64,000 bases of DNA from Petunia secreta (lineage: Eukaryota; Streptophyta; Magnoliopsida; Solanales; Solanaceae), in the NCBI GenBank assembly GCA_029990175.1, contig JARKIP010000017.1:17254001-17318000 (forward strand), written 5' to 3'. Position 1 is the first letter of the stretch. Every line of letters starts with the position of its first letter. Under the pieces are notes generated by a model that was not told where the DNA came from, ran no database searches, and saw only the letters and a program-made list of their open reading frames with translations. A program made the translations under genes and the position numbers. Positions 45,693-56,737 of the stretch are shown here, piece after piece.

Positions 45693-47296
45693 GTGTGTCT
45701 CTTAATTTTTAGTGTTCAGAAACTTCTCCTTTTAGTTGAAAAGAGAGTGGTTTATATAGGTGAGAAGTAGGGATTTGAAAGCAATGGGTAAAAATCAATA
45801 AGGTAAGAAATACAGCCTTCCAAGAATAACAGGGAAGAATAACAGGGGACAAACTGAGTCAATCTTCCCAAAATAGGGTAGTCAATTCCCAATTCTAAGG
45901 CCAATCAATCCTGAATTGATTTGAGAACCCCTCCCTTTGAACTTAACTTAGTCAAGATTCACAAATTCTCCCGCAAACAGGTTTAAACCTCAACAGATTT
46001 CAAAACATAAATGCCAATGATCATGCCAATTTCTTTCTAGTTTCTAATCACAAATTCCAATCAAACATTAAAAAAATTCCTTGAATCATGCAAATCACCC
46101 CACCAGTTCAGGTTTTAATTAGATAAGCTCTGAATTCATACAAGCAATGCACAGTAGGAGGATTCAAACGACTTAAGAGAACCATGGCAATTTCTAGATT
46201 TCAAATTCGAAGGAAATAACAGAGAACTTTAACCTTAAATGTGTCAAAACCAAAGCATAAAACATGTTCACAGTAATGTCTGAAAAATCAAAAATTCATA
46301 GAAATCGTAAATCATGCAAGTCAATTAATCAACAAGTGAAGACGATAATCCTGTTAATTCGTAGAAAACATAGGAGATTTTATCCAAAGAATCACGTACG
46401 TTTCACAGAATCAAAGAAGAGAGGATTACTCGTTTACTAGAATCGGGTCAATCGTGACCCGTTATAAATTTAACTTCGCATGGGGGTTCTCACCCACTTA
46501 GGTGACAACACCTTTGAATCAATGGCCTGAACCCCGTCGGAGGCGTTTTCCGGCAGTGGTAATTCGATTGACATAGGGATAAATTCTCCCTCGTCCAAAC
46601 CCCATCGAAAGTGGATGGGTTATGTTTCGGATGACGAGGGGACTTCAAAAACACCAGTTTCCCTAAATTTTGCCGGTTGATTTGGCCGAAAAGGCCATCG
46701 ACAGTGATGGCGATTGGAATCGCTAAGAGAGGAGAGAGAGAGTCGCGACTGAGGGGTGTGGGGGAAATGGGGATTATTTTAGAGTTTTGGGGGGTGTAAA
46801 GTAATAAAAATAGAAACTTAAATCCTGGCCATTAGATTAGTGTCGTGGACGGCCAGGATTAAGCCATGTAGGCAGGTGATGTGTAAAAAATGGTTGATGT
46901 GTGTATGTGATGTGTAATATATTTATATATATGTATTTACGTATATATATTGTATATTTGGTGTATAAATAGGTACAAATAGGTATAAAATAGCATAAAA
47001 TGGACTTAAAAATATAGGAAACTTAGGGAATTAATTTTAAAATATTAAGAAGGCTAAAATGCATAAAAGTTATAATTTTGAGGCTTAAAACAATTTCGGA
47101 TAATTTTGTCACAATAGAAGTAATTGAAACGCTTGTAAAAACAGCTACGATTTGAGACGACACTTTTGAAAATGGCCTCAATTACGAGAAGGTAATTTGA
47201 AATGAATTGACAAGGCAAGAGTGAAAATACGATTGCGTGCAAAATTCGAGGACTGTTGATTTTGAAAATAGGAGGGACAAAATTGGGTGTCAACAG
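45693..47296 (-). repeat. Element B 3' LTR, second part
   Basis: It continues the LTR split by C and aligns with 61395-62281. It has about 230 bp (roughly 46010-46250) deleted from the other LTR. It ends at 47296 (plus strand ..GGGTGTCAACA), which on the minus strand is the LTR start TGTTGACACCC. Without C, the LTR is about 3.64 kb. Confidence 0.88.
45751..45758 (-). promoter_or_regulatory. TATA box of element B LTR
   Basis: Minus strand TATATAAA in 'cacctatataaaccac'. It is conserved at 61453-61460 in the other LTR, a well-formed TATA box. Confidence 0.6.
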
Positions 47297-47313
47297 CAAC
47301 CCGTCTTTGCCCG
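47297..47313 (-). other. Polypurine tract region of element B
   Basis: Minus strand GGGCAAAGACGGGTTGC precedes the LTR start. It corresponds to GGGTAAAGAGGGGCAGT in element C but has pyrimidine substitutions, so it is degraded. Confidence 0.65.
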
Positions 47314-47616
47314 GGGATGATGAAAGAGTCTTCGGGGAAAGAAGTTGACAGTGCGGCCAATTTTGTCATGACTAAAGAAGAGCCTATGACTTAAGAGGAT
47401 GTAGGGTGTCAGGCTGAAATGTTTTCTTTGCTCGGGGTGTGTTTCCTGCAATGAAAATGCGTTTGCAACATAATGTGTATATATATATAAAACATACCTT
47501 CCTGCTGGGCTGAATTGTCTCTCCAGGATTCTCTAAGTATGAAATTATTTCTCCTATGCCATGATTGCATGTCTTTTGCTGTCAAGTGTTGGATTCTACA
47601 TTGTGTTGTATGCTCT
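47314..47616 (-). other. Element B 3' interior next to the polypurine tract, non-coding
   Basis: 300 bp similar to element C 37839-37900 ('gatgaaagagt', 'gccaattttgtca'). No gene seen. Confidence 0.5.
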
Positions 47617-48210
47617 CCATCGGTGCATTGGGTTGTGTACCCTCCGCAAAGAAAAATGACGAACCGATATCGGGCTGTGTACCCTCCACTGACTCTTCGG
47701 GTTGTGTTCCCCCAACTAATTTCAAATGCAAATCGATATCGAGTTGTATACCCTCAATCGACGCTTTGGGTTGTGTGCCCTCAGCTAATGTATATGACAA
47801 ATCGATATCAGGCTGTGTACCCTCAACCGATGCTTCGAGTTCTGTGCCCTCGGCTAATTTAAAATGCAAATCGATATCGGGTTGTGTACCGTCAACCGAC
47901 GCTTCGGGTTCTGTGCCCTGAGCTAATGTAAATGACAAATCGATATCGGGTTGTGTGCCCTCAACCGTCACTTCGGGTTGTGTGCCCTCAGCTAATGTAA
48001 ATGACAAATCGATATCGGGCTGTATACCCTAAACCGACGCTTCGGGTTTTGTGCCCTCAGCTAATTTAAAATGCAAATCGATATCGGGCTGTGTACCCTC
48101 AGCCGACGTTTCAGGTTATGTGCCCTTAGCTAATGTAAATGATAAATCGATATCGGGTTGTGTGCCCTCAAACGACGCTTCGGTTTGTGTGCACTTAGCT
48201 AATTTAAAAT
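47617..48210 (-). repeat. 69-bp coding-phase minisatellite, 8 or more copies
   Basis: 'tcgatatcggg' starts at 47733, 47802, 47871, 47940, 48009, 48078 and 48147, with a variant at 47664. The spacing is exactly 69 bp every time, which is 23 codons. The minus-strand frame 48007-47582 is open for 141 codons and encodes a 23-residue unit with two EGTQP motifs, for example EGTQPDIDLSFTLA then EGTQPEASV. Two unit subtypes are intermingled ('taatgtaaatgacaaa' and 'taatttaaaatgcaaa'). Upstream copies carry stops (near 48030 and 48115). It lies after integrase in the element's 3' region. I do not know a function. Confidence 0.9.
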
Positions 48211-48718
48211 GACAAACCTTTTCGTTGAGGCATTTCTGTCGTTCATTGTTGATTTAGGTATCTTTCATGCCTGCATCCAAAGAAAGATTGGTGAGTTGTA
48301 CGGGGTGGTTTGGTTTGTGCATTCTTGGCTTGTTTTGCGTTCGCTGTCCACGAGTGTTGGGGCCTTGGCCAAGCTGATAAGGATATGCATAAAATAGTAT
48401 ATAATGCAAATGATTTTGAAGAACTTTTATAAAGAAAATGAAATAAAATATTTTATCACATTTAGTCACAAGTCGCGTTGTGTAAAGTCACAGTTGTCGT
48501 CCTTCATGTTGTTACAAACGAATTTTGAGGGCCCCCTCAAAATTCTGCCCTAGTTTGCATTTGAAATTTTTGAGAGTTCATCAAAAATTTCTGCCCCAGT
48601 GTCAACTATGTTTTACTTTTGGAAATTTTTTAGATTTCCTCAAAAATTCTGCCCAGTGTTTTGCTTTGTGGGAAAATGAAATTTTAGTGTTTATGCGACT
48701 AAACCTTGAGTAGGTTGC
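48211..48718 (-). other. Element B non-coding segment with 'aaaattctgcccyag' repeats
   Basis: Three related phrases ('aaaattctgccctagttt', 'aaaatttctgccccagtg', 'aaaaattctgcccagtg') lie near 48537, 48587 and 48642. No gene is supported. Confidence 0.5.
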
Positions 48719-48755
48719 CTACGTATCCCACTTGGGGAATCAGGTCATGACGTAG
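48719..48755 (-). other. Conserved TACGTA hairpin block, copy in element B
   Basis: Minus strand CTACG..CGTAG with inner TTCCC CAAGT GGGAT, one base longer than in A and C. It lies just downstream of integrase in the only coding-type element of the group. Confidence 0.65.
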
Positions 48756-48869
48756 TTCAGATTACAAAATGCATTGTAGAATGTAGGAATCATTAATTAG
48801 TACGAACTCCTATACATAGTATCTCTTCACAGCGTCTGAGTTTCTACCCATTTCTGCCAGTATCAATGC

Positions 48870-49852
48870 TCCTCCATTCAAAACTCGGTGAACCATGTTC
48901 GGTCCTTGCCAATTTGGTCTTGCCTTTTGCTTCTCCTTGATTTGGAAATATCTTCTTCAGAACTAATTGCCCAGGTTCAAAGAATCTCTCTCAAACTTTC
49001 TTGTTGAATGCTTTGACCATCCTTCTCTGATATAATTGCCCATGACATATTGCGTTCAATCTCTTGCCATCGATGAGGGACATTTGTTCTATCCTTCTTT
49101 TGATCCATTCAGCATCTTTCAATTACGTCTCTTGGATGATTCTCAGAGATGGTATCTTTACTTCCGCGGGTATTACTGCTTTGGTGCCATACACCAACAA
49201 ATAAGGAGTAGCCCCTGTTGATGTTCTCATTGTGGTGCGATACCATAACAGGGCATAGGGTAGATTCTCATGCCATTGTTTTGAAGTGCCTGTCATTTTG
49301 CGCAATATCCTCTTGATGTTCTTATTGGCCGCCTCGACCGCACCATTCATTTGAGGTCTGTATGCAGTGGAGTTGTGATGCTTGATCTTAAAGACCTCAC
49401 AGGTAACTTTCATTAGGTCATTGTTGAGATTGGACCCATTGTTAGTGATAACGGATTCAAGGATGCCAAATCGGCAGATCATCTTATCACGGACAAAGTT
49501 CGACACCACCTTCTTTGTTACTGACTTGTATGATGCAGCTTCCACCCACTTGGTAAAATAATCGATGGCTACCAGTATGAAGCAATGCCCATTAGAAGCG
49601 GCTGGCTCAATAGGTCCTATGACATCCGTCCTCCAGGCAGCAAAAGGCCAAGGCGATCCCATAATGTTCAATTCATTGGGAGGCAATCGAATCATGTCTC
49701 CGTGGACTTGGCATTGATGGAATTTCTTCGCGTGCTTTACAAAATCATGCTACATTGTCATCCAGAAATAACCGGCCCTCAAAATCTTCTTTGCAAGTAT
49801 GAAACCATTCATGTGTGGGCCACACGCTCAGAGTGTACCTCTTTTAACCATT
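48870..49852 (-). pseudogene. Element B integrase (core open, catalytic Asp changed)
   Basis: Integrase inserts the cDNA copy. The zinc finger region (49700-49850) is in broken frames. The core is open from 49695 to 49123: 'AAWRTDVIGPIEPAASNGHC' with the first Asp, 'VAIDYFTKWVEA', 'ESVITNNGSNLNNDLMKV', 'YRPQMNGAVEAANKNIKRIL' with Glu, and TGATPYLLVYGTKAV. At the second catalytic position the codon is Asn (VITNNGS), where integrases have Asp, so the enzyme should be dead. A stop follows at 49123. The C-terminal region continues with EPGQLVLKK to about 48870. Confidence 0.88.
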
Positions 49853-50204
49853 TAGCAACTATTTTTGCGTCTACACATCTCAACAAACCTAGATTGGGTG
49901 TCCTTTTGTACAAGACTTCTCCGTTCACAAAGAAACCATTTGCCAACCTCCTCAGTGTCTTCTTTTGGAGGCTTGTTCCATTCTTTGGATAACTACCGTC
50001 TTTGAGAAACCCTTTAATGTCGTAGAACAAAGGCTGCCCGTCTGATTCTTCTTCCACGTAGTAGCAGTATGCCGGCTGCTTCTTCACTGTCACAGGTATT
50101 GGATCAATGTGGTTCTTGTCCGGATGCTTGATCATAGCAGATATGGTAGCCAAAGCGTCTGCGAACTCATTTTGCAGTCTAGGCACATGCCGGAACTCTA
50201 TCAT
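49809..50204 (-). pseudogene. Element B second RNase H end and linker to integrase
   Basis: Open for 131 codons: 'MIEFRHVPRLQNEFADALAT' (the usual end of the Tat RNase H module), then a His/Pro/Val-rich linker, 'VEEESDGQPLFYDIKGFLKD' and 'FVNGEVLYKRTPNLGLLRCV', which leads into the integrase zinc domain. It ends in TGA before the integrase. The start ATG is internal; the real protein was a polyprotein. Confidence 0.8.
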
Positions 50205-51322
50205 GGTGAATCTTTGCTTAAACTCTTTTATGCACTCCAGGTATCGCAGTATTTTTAAGATTCTTCGCTGTCCATTCTCCTCGAACTTGATGAATCAGTA
50301 AGTCAGGATATTCGATTGCCAATAACTCTTGTATGTTCATACCGACAACCAATCTAAGACCCAAGATTCAGGCCTCATACTCCGCCATGTTGTTGGTGCA
50401 AGGGAACCTCAGTTTCGCTGTGACATGATAGTGTTGTCCAGTCTCGCAAACTAATACCGCTCCAATGCCGACTCCCTTAAAATTGACTGCTCCATCAAAG
50501 AATAGCCTCCAACCATCATATTCTTCGGTGATCTCTTCTCCTACGAACATGACTTCATCATCAAGAAAGTATGTGTGCAAAGGTTCATAATCATCTCCCA
50601 CCAGGTTCTCGGCCATACGATCAGCCAAGGCTTGAGCTTTCACCGCCTTTTGAGTGCAAAAGTGAGTTTGAATTCGCTGAGTAGCATCTGCCATTTAGCC
50701 AGTTTTCCAGTAGGCATTAGTTTTTGGAAGATGTACTTGAGAGTGTCCATCCTTGATATCAGCAACGTTGAGTAGGATGTCAAGTAGTGCCTCAACTTAT
50801 GTGCTATCCAAGTCAGTGCGCAGCACGTGTGCTCCAACAATGTGTACTTGGCTTCATAAGGAGTGAACTTCTTGCTTAGATAATATATTGCTTGCTCCTT
50901 CCTCCCAGTTGAATCATGTTATCCCAATACACAAGCAAAGGCTGAATCTTCCTCAGGCAGAACCAGCACAGGCGTGCAAGACAAGTATTCTTTTATTCGA
51001 TCAAATTCATTTTGGAAATCCTCTGTCCACTAGATCACTGCATCTTTTTTCAGCAACTTGATGATTGGTTCACAGATGATGGTGGATTGTGCGTTGAAAC
51101 GGCTGATGTAATTGAGCCTTCCCAAGAAGCTCATAACATCTTTCTTGCTTTTTGGTGGTGCCAATTCTTTGATGGCTTTGATCTTGGACGGATCGAGCTC
51201 AATACCCCTTCTACTGATGATGAAAACCTAGGAGCTTCCCTGCTGGAACACCAAAAGCACACTTTGCTGGATTCAGCTTCAGATTATACTTTCGTAAGCG
51301 GTTGAACAACTTGCACAAGTTG
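50205..51322 (-). pseudogene. Element B RT thumb and RNase H region
   Basis: Broken frames cover the RT thumb and first RNase H (51322-50700; short matches such as 'LARLCWFCLRKI', frame-shifted). The second RNase H is open at 50694-50368: 'EYDGWRLFFDGAVNFKGVGI', then 'GAVLVCETGQHYHVTAKLRF' and 'CTNNMAEYEA', with catalytic-type Asp and Glu residues. Two RNase H-like modules are a known mark of Tat-lineage elements. Confidence 0.75.
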
Positions 51323-52204
51323 TCAAGATGCTCCGGGGCTCTTCTTTGATTTGATGATGCCGTCCACATAGACTTCAATCTCTTTGTGCATTAGGTCATG
51401 GAACATAGTCGTCATAGCCCTCAGGTAAGTTGCCCCAGCATTCTTTAACCCAAATGGCATAACCTTGTAGCAATAAGTCCCCCAAGATGTAGTGAAAGCT
51501 GTCTTCTCGGCATCCTCCTCATCCATGAGCACTTGATGATAACCAGCGAAACAGTATACGAAGGATTGCAGTTCATGTTTCGCACAATTGTCAATCAGGA
51601 TATGTATGTTTGGCAGAGGAAAATCATCCTTCAGGCTTGCTCTATTTAGATCTCTGTAATCCACACAAACTCGGAGTTTCCCATCTTTCTTCAGAACTGG
51701 GACGATGTTAGCCAACCAGGTTGGATATTTGACTGTTTTTAGAATCCCTACATTGAGCTGCTTAGTTACTTCTTCACCAATTTTCAACAGAACTGATGAC
51801 TTGAAAGTTCGGGCCTTTTGTTTGACTGGCGGAAAGCCCGGATTGATAGGTAATTTGCGAGCTACCACATCCGTGCTTATGCCAGTCATGTCATCGTATG
51901 ACCAGGCGAATACGTCCTCATATTCCTTAAAAAACTCAGTATATCGCTTTTTATCCTCGGCATTGAGATGCACACTGATCCTTGTCTTTTTCACGACTTT
52001 CTCATCTCCTAAGTTTATCACCTCAATCTCCTCAAGGTTTGGCTTAGGTTTGTTTTCGAATCTTTCAAATTCTTCTTGTGTAGTTTCATTAAAATCATCA
52101 TAATCGGCTCTAGCTTCCCCAAGCTCCATTGTTTCATTACATGCTGCGATTGTGGACTCAATGGGATTATTAATATGAATATTGAAACAAGTAAAATATT
52201 GCAA
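51323..52204 (-). pseudogene. Element B reverse transcriptase (open, active site YVDG)
   Basis: Open for 293 codons. An acidic N-terminal linker is followed by 'FFKEYEDVFAWSYDDMTGIS'. The RT core reads 'YPTWLANIVPVLKKDGKLRV', 'CVDYRDLNRASLKDDFPLPN', 'YCFAGYHQVLMDEEDAEKTA' and 'YCYKVMPFGLKNAGATYLRA'. The active site reads EVYVDGIIKSK. The second Asp of the usual Y-x-D-D box is Gly, which should abolish polymerase activity. The frame is lost just after, near 51323. Identity is certain. Confidence 0.92.
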
Positions 52205-52229
52205 AATTAAAAGACTTTGAAAATTAAAC

Positions 52230-52597
52230 GGAAATAGTGCGATATTTTATTTATGAATCCTTGCAAAACAAAGTTTGTAGGGAGATATGTACAGAAAGAA
52301 AATGCAAACTCCACGACTTAGAGTAGGGTTTTATTTTAGAAAGCATAAAATAAATTTTATCCCCTCAGCTCTACCAAAGTCAACGGTAAGCTCGGGCACG
52401 GTTGCTGATCCAGTCGTTCATTGCTGCTCTAGATCCAACCCTTGTCAATCCCGGAGGTTCAACATGTTCTTCCAGGACTCACAGTAGTCTTCATCAGCTA
52501 TGAATAGATTTTTCATTGCTGCCAGTAGATCCTCTTTAGCATCAACTATCTTCGGCTCCGCTCCTTGTGTTGCGGACACCTCCCCTTTTCGACCATC
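52230..52597 (-). other. Element B linker between G-patch segment and RT
   Basis: About 370 bp with no long frame on the minus strand. By position it is a decayed part of the polyprotein linker. No motif recognised. Confidence 0.45.
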
Positions 52598-53215
52598 CTA
52601 GTATCCAGACGAGACGAAGATATGCAAGAGAGTCTTGGTGCTTTTCTTATAGAATTTAAAATCCAGTGACACTTCTTCCATGCTCTCTTCGTAGGTCACT
52701 GTGTACCCTATGCTAGCCTTTTCGTTGCTGGGCCTCATAACAATTCTGATTGGCTCGATCATACCATCCAAGTTCTTGCCCAAGCCTTTTCCCAGTTCAT
52801 AGCCTTGCTTGATCATTATGCCTATGACCCAGTCTCCGGGCCACTTTGCAGGCTGTGGAAGTACATACGACTCCTCGATCACCACCTCCATAGGTTCAGG
52901 TGCTTTGGGTCTCCACACTTGCTTTCCCTTTGTTTCTTCAGAGACGCGTTTTCAATTTGGACGAGCACTGGGTGAGTACATTGGTCGCTTCTCGGTCTTT
53001 GCTAGTAAGGTCTCACGAAATTTGCGTGAGGGTACTCCCCAATCAGACATGACTGGCTCCCAGACCAAGTTCCTCCATTCGTAGCCTTTGTCTCGGCCAT
53101 CCCAATAAGCACTGTAAAAGCTCCTCTTTCTTTCTTCAATCCCAGGCGGTGTGTTGACCCACATGGGAGCAAAGTGTGCAGTGTAACCTCCTTGGATCGT
53201 TTCTGTGGGATTCTA
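52598..53215 (-). pseudogene. Element B G-patch-containing linker between protease and RT
   Basis: Two open pieces. 53164-52952 begins MWVNTPPGIEERKRSFYSAY. 52918-52598 contains 'MIKQGYELGKGLGKNLDGMI', the G-x-G-x-G pattern of a G-patch, a glycine-rich nucleic-acid-binding module. A G-patch between protease and RT is known from some Tat-type and retroviral polyproteins. A stop separates the two pieces. The partner nucleic acid is unknown. Confidence 0.7.
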
Positions 53216-53356
53216 ACTTGAATTTATAGTTCTTGCGAGTCCTCCTCGAGTACTTTGTACTGCTCCCACAAGTTCTACTATATAGAATGTCTCCCCATCA
53301 GGAGTATTCCCTTCAATTGCTGGTATGGTTTGCTCGTTGTAAATAGAGTTGTTCCC

Positions 53357-54067
53357 TTAACCGAACACTACCACTTCTTTGTGATCCCATTCAAACTTCA
53401 CGGTTTGGTGCAGTGTGGAAGGCACGACACTAGCCATATGGATCCAGGGCCTCCCTAGTAGCAGATTGTAAGAAGCAGAGATGTCCATGACATGGAACTC
53501 AGCAGTGAACTCCACGGGATCGACCATGATAGTTAGGTCAATCTCTGGAATGGTGCTTCTTTGTGACCCATCAAATGCCTTCACCTTCATATAGCTCTCC
53601 CTTACCTTGCTTTGGTCAATCCCCATTCTTTTCAGAGTGATGAACGGGCATACGTTCAGACCGAAACCTCCATCGATCAGAACTCTTCCCACGAACCAAT
53701 CTTTGCATTTGACAGTGATGTGTAAAGCTTTGTTGTGATTCAACCCTTCAGGTTGTAGCTCATCTCCGTGAAAAGCAATTCGGTTGGCCTCCATGACTTT
53801 CCCGACCATACTAGCTAGGTTTTCAACTGAAGTATCCACCGGAACATGTGCTTCATCCAACACCTTCATCAAAGCACTTCGGTGGCTCTCCGATTTGAGG
53901 AGCAAGGCCAAAACAGAGATTTGTGCTGGAGTTTTGTCCAAGTGCTCAACCACGGAGTACTCTTTTGCTTGTACTTTCTTCCACAGTCCTTCGGACTCTT
54001 CCTCACTAATGCCTCGCCTATCTTGAACAAGATGCTCGGGACTGTAAATCCTCCCACTCCTATTCAT
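53357..54067 (-). pseudogene. Element B aspartic protease region
   Basis: Open for 236 codons. An N-terminal helical segment ('ISVLALLLKSESHRSALMKV', 'LDEAHVPVDTSVENLASMVG') precedes the protease. The active-site segment is VGRVLIDGGFGLNVCPF; D-G-G is the form common in Tat/Ogre proteases. The flap side follows, with 'SYNLLLGRPWIHMA' near the end. A stop at 54068-54070 separates it from gag. It would cleave the element's polyprotein. The protease itself looks nearly intact. Confidence 0.88.
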
Positions 54068-54070
54068 TCC

Positions 54071-54710
54071 TTATGCGGCAACAGTCTCAACGGCGGACTT
54101 TTTTGTCTTCTCCCTTTCATAATCCCATGGCACTGCCTTGTCACTGTACGGAGGAACCACATCAACATAGAATTTGGGAGCTACTTCTACCTCAATGGGC
54201 TCTGGTGCTGTAGCGGCCCGAGCAACTGAAGCGGTTGCTGGTACATTTTCTCTTGCCTTAACAATAGTCCCTTCTAAGTTGCATTCCTCATCTAACTCGA
54301 TCAGGTTCACCCTACCGTCTCCATGATTCGGCAAAGGATTGTTGTGCACATTCGGAGTCTTCAAGTGTATCACCTTTTGGTCGATCAAGTCTTGTATGTT
54401 GTCCCTTAAGGCATAACACTTCTAAGTATCATGACCAGGACCTCCAGAGTGATAGGCACAGGTTTTGGTTTGATCGAAATAGGGTGTCATCCTATCAGGC
54501 ATTTTGAATGGCACATGTTGTATATGACAAGCTGCTTTGAGTCTCTTGAAAAACTAAGTACGAGATTCAGCCAATGGGGTATAGTTCTTTTGGGTCTTGG
54601 GTTGTTATTGGCGTGAGACCTTGGTAAATAGGTGTTCGTATTTCAGTAGTTAGTACTTTGTGGGTATGTTAGTCATTGTGGTGATGGGTTTTGGTACATG
54701 GGCTGGGTGT
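54071..54710 (-). pseudogene. Element B gag C-terminal remnant with zinc-finger-like motif
   Basis: Near 54465-54415 the minus strand reads 'CAYHSGGPGHDT', a stop, then 'KCYALRDNIQDLI', a Cys/His finger of the type found at the end of Tat/Ogre Gag. An open piece (54388-54071) continues with an acidic, Ala/Val-rich linker ('LIELDEECNLEGTIVKA') to the protease. The capsid core that should lie upstream is missing. Confidence 0.75.
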
Positions 54711-55110
54711 TATTAACTGGGTAAGTGGATGTGGGTGGTATGTATGGGTAGGAGGTGTTTGTTAGTAATGGTTGTAGGTAGGGGAGTGGTCAAGTGATGC
54801 GGCCATGAAGGAAACGTCGTCCTTCTTCTTCCTTGAGGTGGTAGTGCTACCAGCTTGTAAGGCTTTATTAGCGGCTTGTAGTGCGGCCATGCTAACAATC
54901 CTTCCAGTCTTCAGACTAGGTGCCAAGCAAAGAGACTTCACCCGTCTAAAAACCCAAAAATAACGAAATTTTATTTAATCTGCTTGGCTTTATTACAACC
55001 ATTAATGACTCGATTAAGCTGAAAATGACAACAAAGAAAGGACTGGACGACTTGACTCGATACGGTCAGACTAGGTGCCAAGCAAAGAGACTTCAGGTTC
55101 AAACACCAGC
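54711..55110 (-). other. Element B gag deletion region with a direct repeat
   Basis: 'cagactaggtgccaagcaaa' plus 'gagacttca' occurs twice, at about 54914 and 55069, 155 bp apart. Between them is a short unique stretch. A Pro/His/Thr-rich minus-strand frame (54898-54713) could be the Gag tail before the finger. The Gag capsid core is not found here, so this repeat may mark rearrangement. Confidence 0.55.
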
Positions 55111-56737
55111 TCCAGCGTCTTCCTTTTCCTTCTCCTCTTTGGCTTCCTCTTTGGGTTTGTGAGCCAGACTAATGAGCGGAGGATCAGCAAATATTTCCAA
55201 CAGGTCTTTCCCCGCCTCCATGTCAGCCAGAGCTTTTAATAGGAACTCGCAGATTTTTAATCCTCTTGCTTTCTTATCTTCCAGTAGTACTGACTTAAAA
55301 TACTCTCCCTATCCTTTGAGCAGATTTTGTAAATTCCTAGCAGCTTGCCTTACAGTCATGAGCTTGGCGGTCCAATACTTGAGTTCGTCCCCTTTGATCT
55401 TATCTTTGTATTGCCTCCTCATCTCTCTCTCTCTCTCTTGGTTAACCCTTAACTCTTTCTTTCTCTGGTCCAGCTCGTGTTTTCGCTTCTTCTATTTTTC
55501 AGCAGCGTTTAGAGCTTTGGCTTTCCTCTTTCGTGTAGTCTTAGATCGATACTTTGCCTTGTCTTCGTTGAGCCATTGAGGGTAAGCCAAGGTAGCTATG
55601 GGGTTCACCCTATTGTCACGACCACGGCAAAACTGCATAGTAAGCCTTTTCTCCTAAATTGTCAATATGGTGAGGACCATCAGATGCTCAATGTCATTTA
55701 TGTCAACGTTGAAACTTCTTCCTTCGGTCAACTGCGGGATTTCTGTGTCATTCCTACTTGTCGAAGGATCCTTAACGGAACATAGTGATGAGTTCCTCGG
55801 AATCCAATCAATATCAAGAAAGTGATGTGTTGACCTTGTATGGAGACAACGAAGACATCACAATTTTTGATCACCCATTGCACCTCTTGCAGTTCCTCGA
55901 GCTTGGTGTACCAACCTTCCATATTTGCAGGGTATTTCCATGCCACTGTTCCAGCCATACGAGTGCTATGTGAACGAAACCCTCCATTCCAAGATGGCTT
56001 TGGTGCTATAGGACTAACAGGGACACTATGCTAGTGTTCTTTCAACCATATTTGCAGCAACAAGTTACACCCTTCGAAAAAGTCTCCTCATCTCTTACAT
56101 TTGGTTAAGGCCCTATAAACTTCTCCCAAAATCATTGGAACCAAGCTTACTTGACGTTTGAAAGCACCTTTCCGCAGCCCCCCTACTACTCTCCCTAGCC
56201 TTATGTCGATCTTGCCTCCTTTCCCGGGGAAAATCATCCAAGAAAAGCAATGATGAAAGCATCGGATTCAGTCCACTCCCAATCTTAAACCTCCCACACT
56301 CCAGCCCATTCATGTTTAAGTGTTGGATCTCCAAATCTAGAATGCAAGTATTCCAACTTGACCTTCCCATCTTGCACTCCCTCAACGTATGGATCATAAG
56401 GGGCTCCCAATAATTCAATGAACTCCTTAGGCTCCACGTCTTGGAGGTAAATTATAGTCTCGGGTCCAGGCTCTAATCCTGCTAGCCCTCCAAATTCTTC
56501 CAACATTGTGGCCAACTCAAAACAATTGAAATGAAATACAGGCCTTTTGTAGTCCCAGAAATGCGTATCAGCTTCAACCAAACAAGTCATGGCAGTATGG
56601 TTCTTGAGAGCTACCAACTCTCCCAACATCTTTTGAACATGAGCTTTGCTCACAACGGCCAAGTCTTCCCACCAAAATCTGATCAAGTGTGGAGGTCGGG
56701 AAACGATCTCAAATTGGAGAGTACCCTTTGCAGCCAT
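55111..56737 (-). pseudogene. Element B ORF1 copy 2 (DUF7745-like), with coiled coil
   Basis: It starts MAAKGTLQFEIVSRPPHLIR at 56737 and has 'FWWEDLAVVSKAHVQKMLGE', 'FHFNCFELATMLEEFGGLAG' and 'PKEFIELLGAPYDPYVEGVQ'. After a shift it shows 'MEGWYTKLEELQEVQWVIKN', 'LILIGFRGTHHYVPLRILRQ' and 'TEGRSFNVDINDIEHL'. The end is Lys/Arg/Glu-rich ('TRKRKAKALNAAEK', 'KKRKHELDQRKKELRVNQER'). It parallels ORF1 copy 1 motif by motif. This type is found upstream of gag in Ogre-like elements and in plant genome annotations as DUF7745-like proteins (name from memory). Function unknown. It contains several stops and frameshifts. Confidence 0.7.

Noticed and set aside
47515..47921. Two plus-strand frames across the 69-bp array
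   Set aside because: A 69-bp period keeps any stop-free phase open. The minus strand is the element's sense strand, so these are shadows.
47617..48210. CRISPR-like regular spacing
   Set aside because: The whole 69-bp unit is repeated, with no unique spacers, and the context is a plant retrotransposon.
55172..55579. A 135-codon plus-strand frame rich in Ser/Leu/Phe
   Set aside because: Shadow of the Lys/Arg/Glu-rich coiled-coil end of ORF1 copy 2 on the minus strand.
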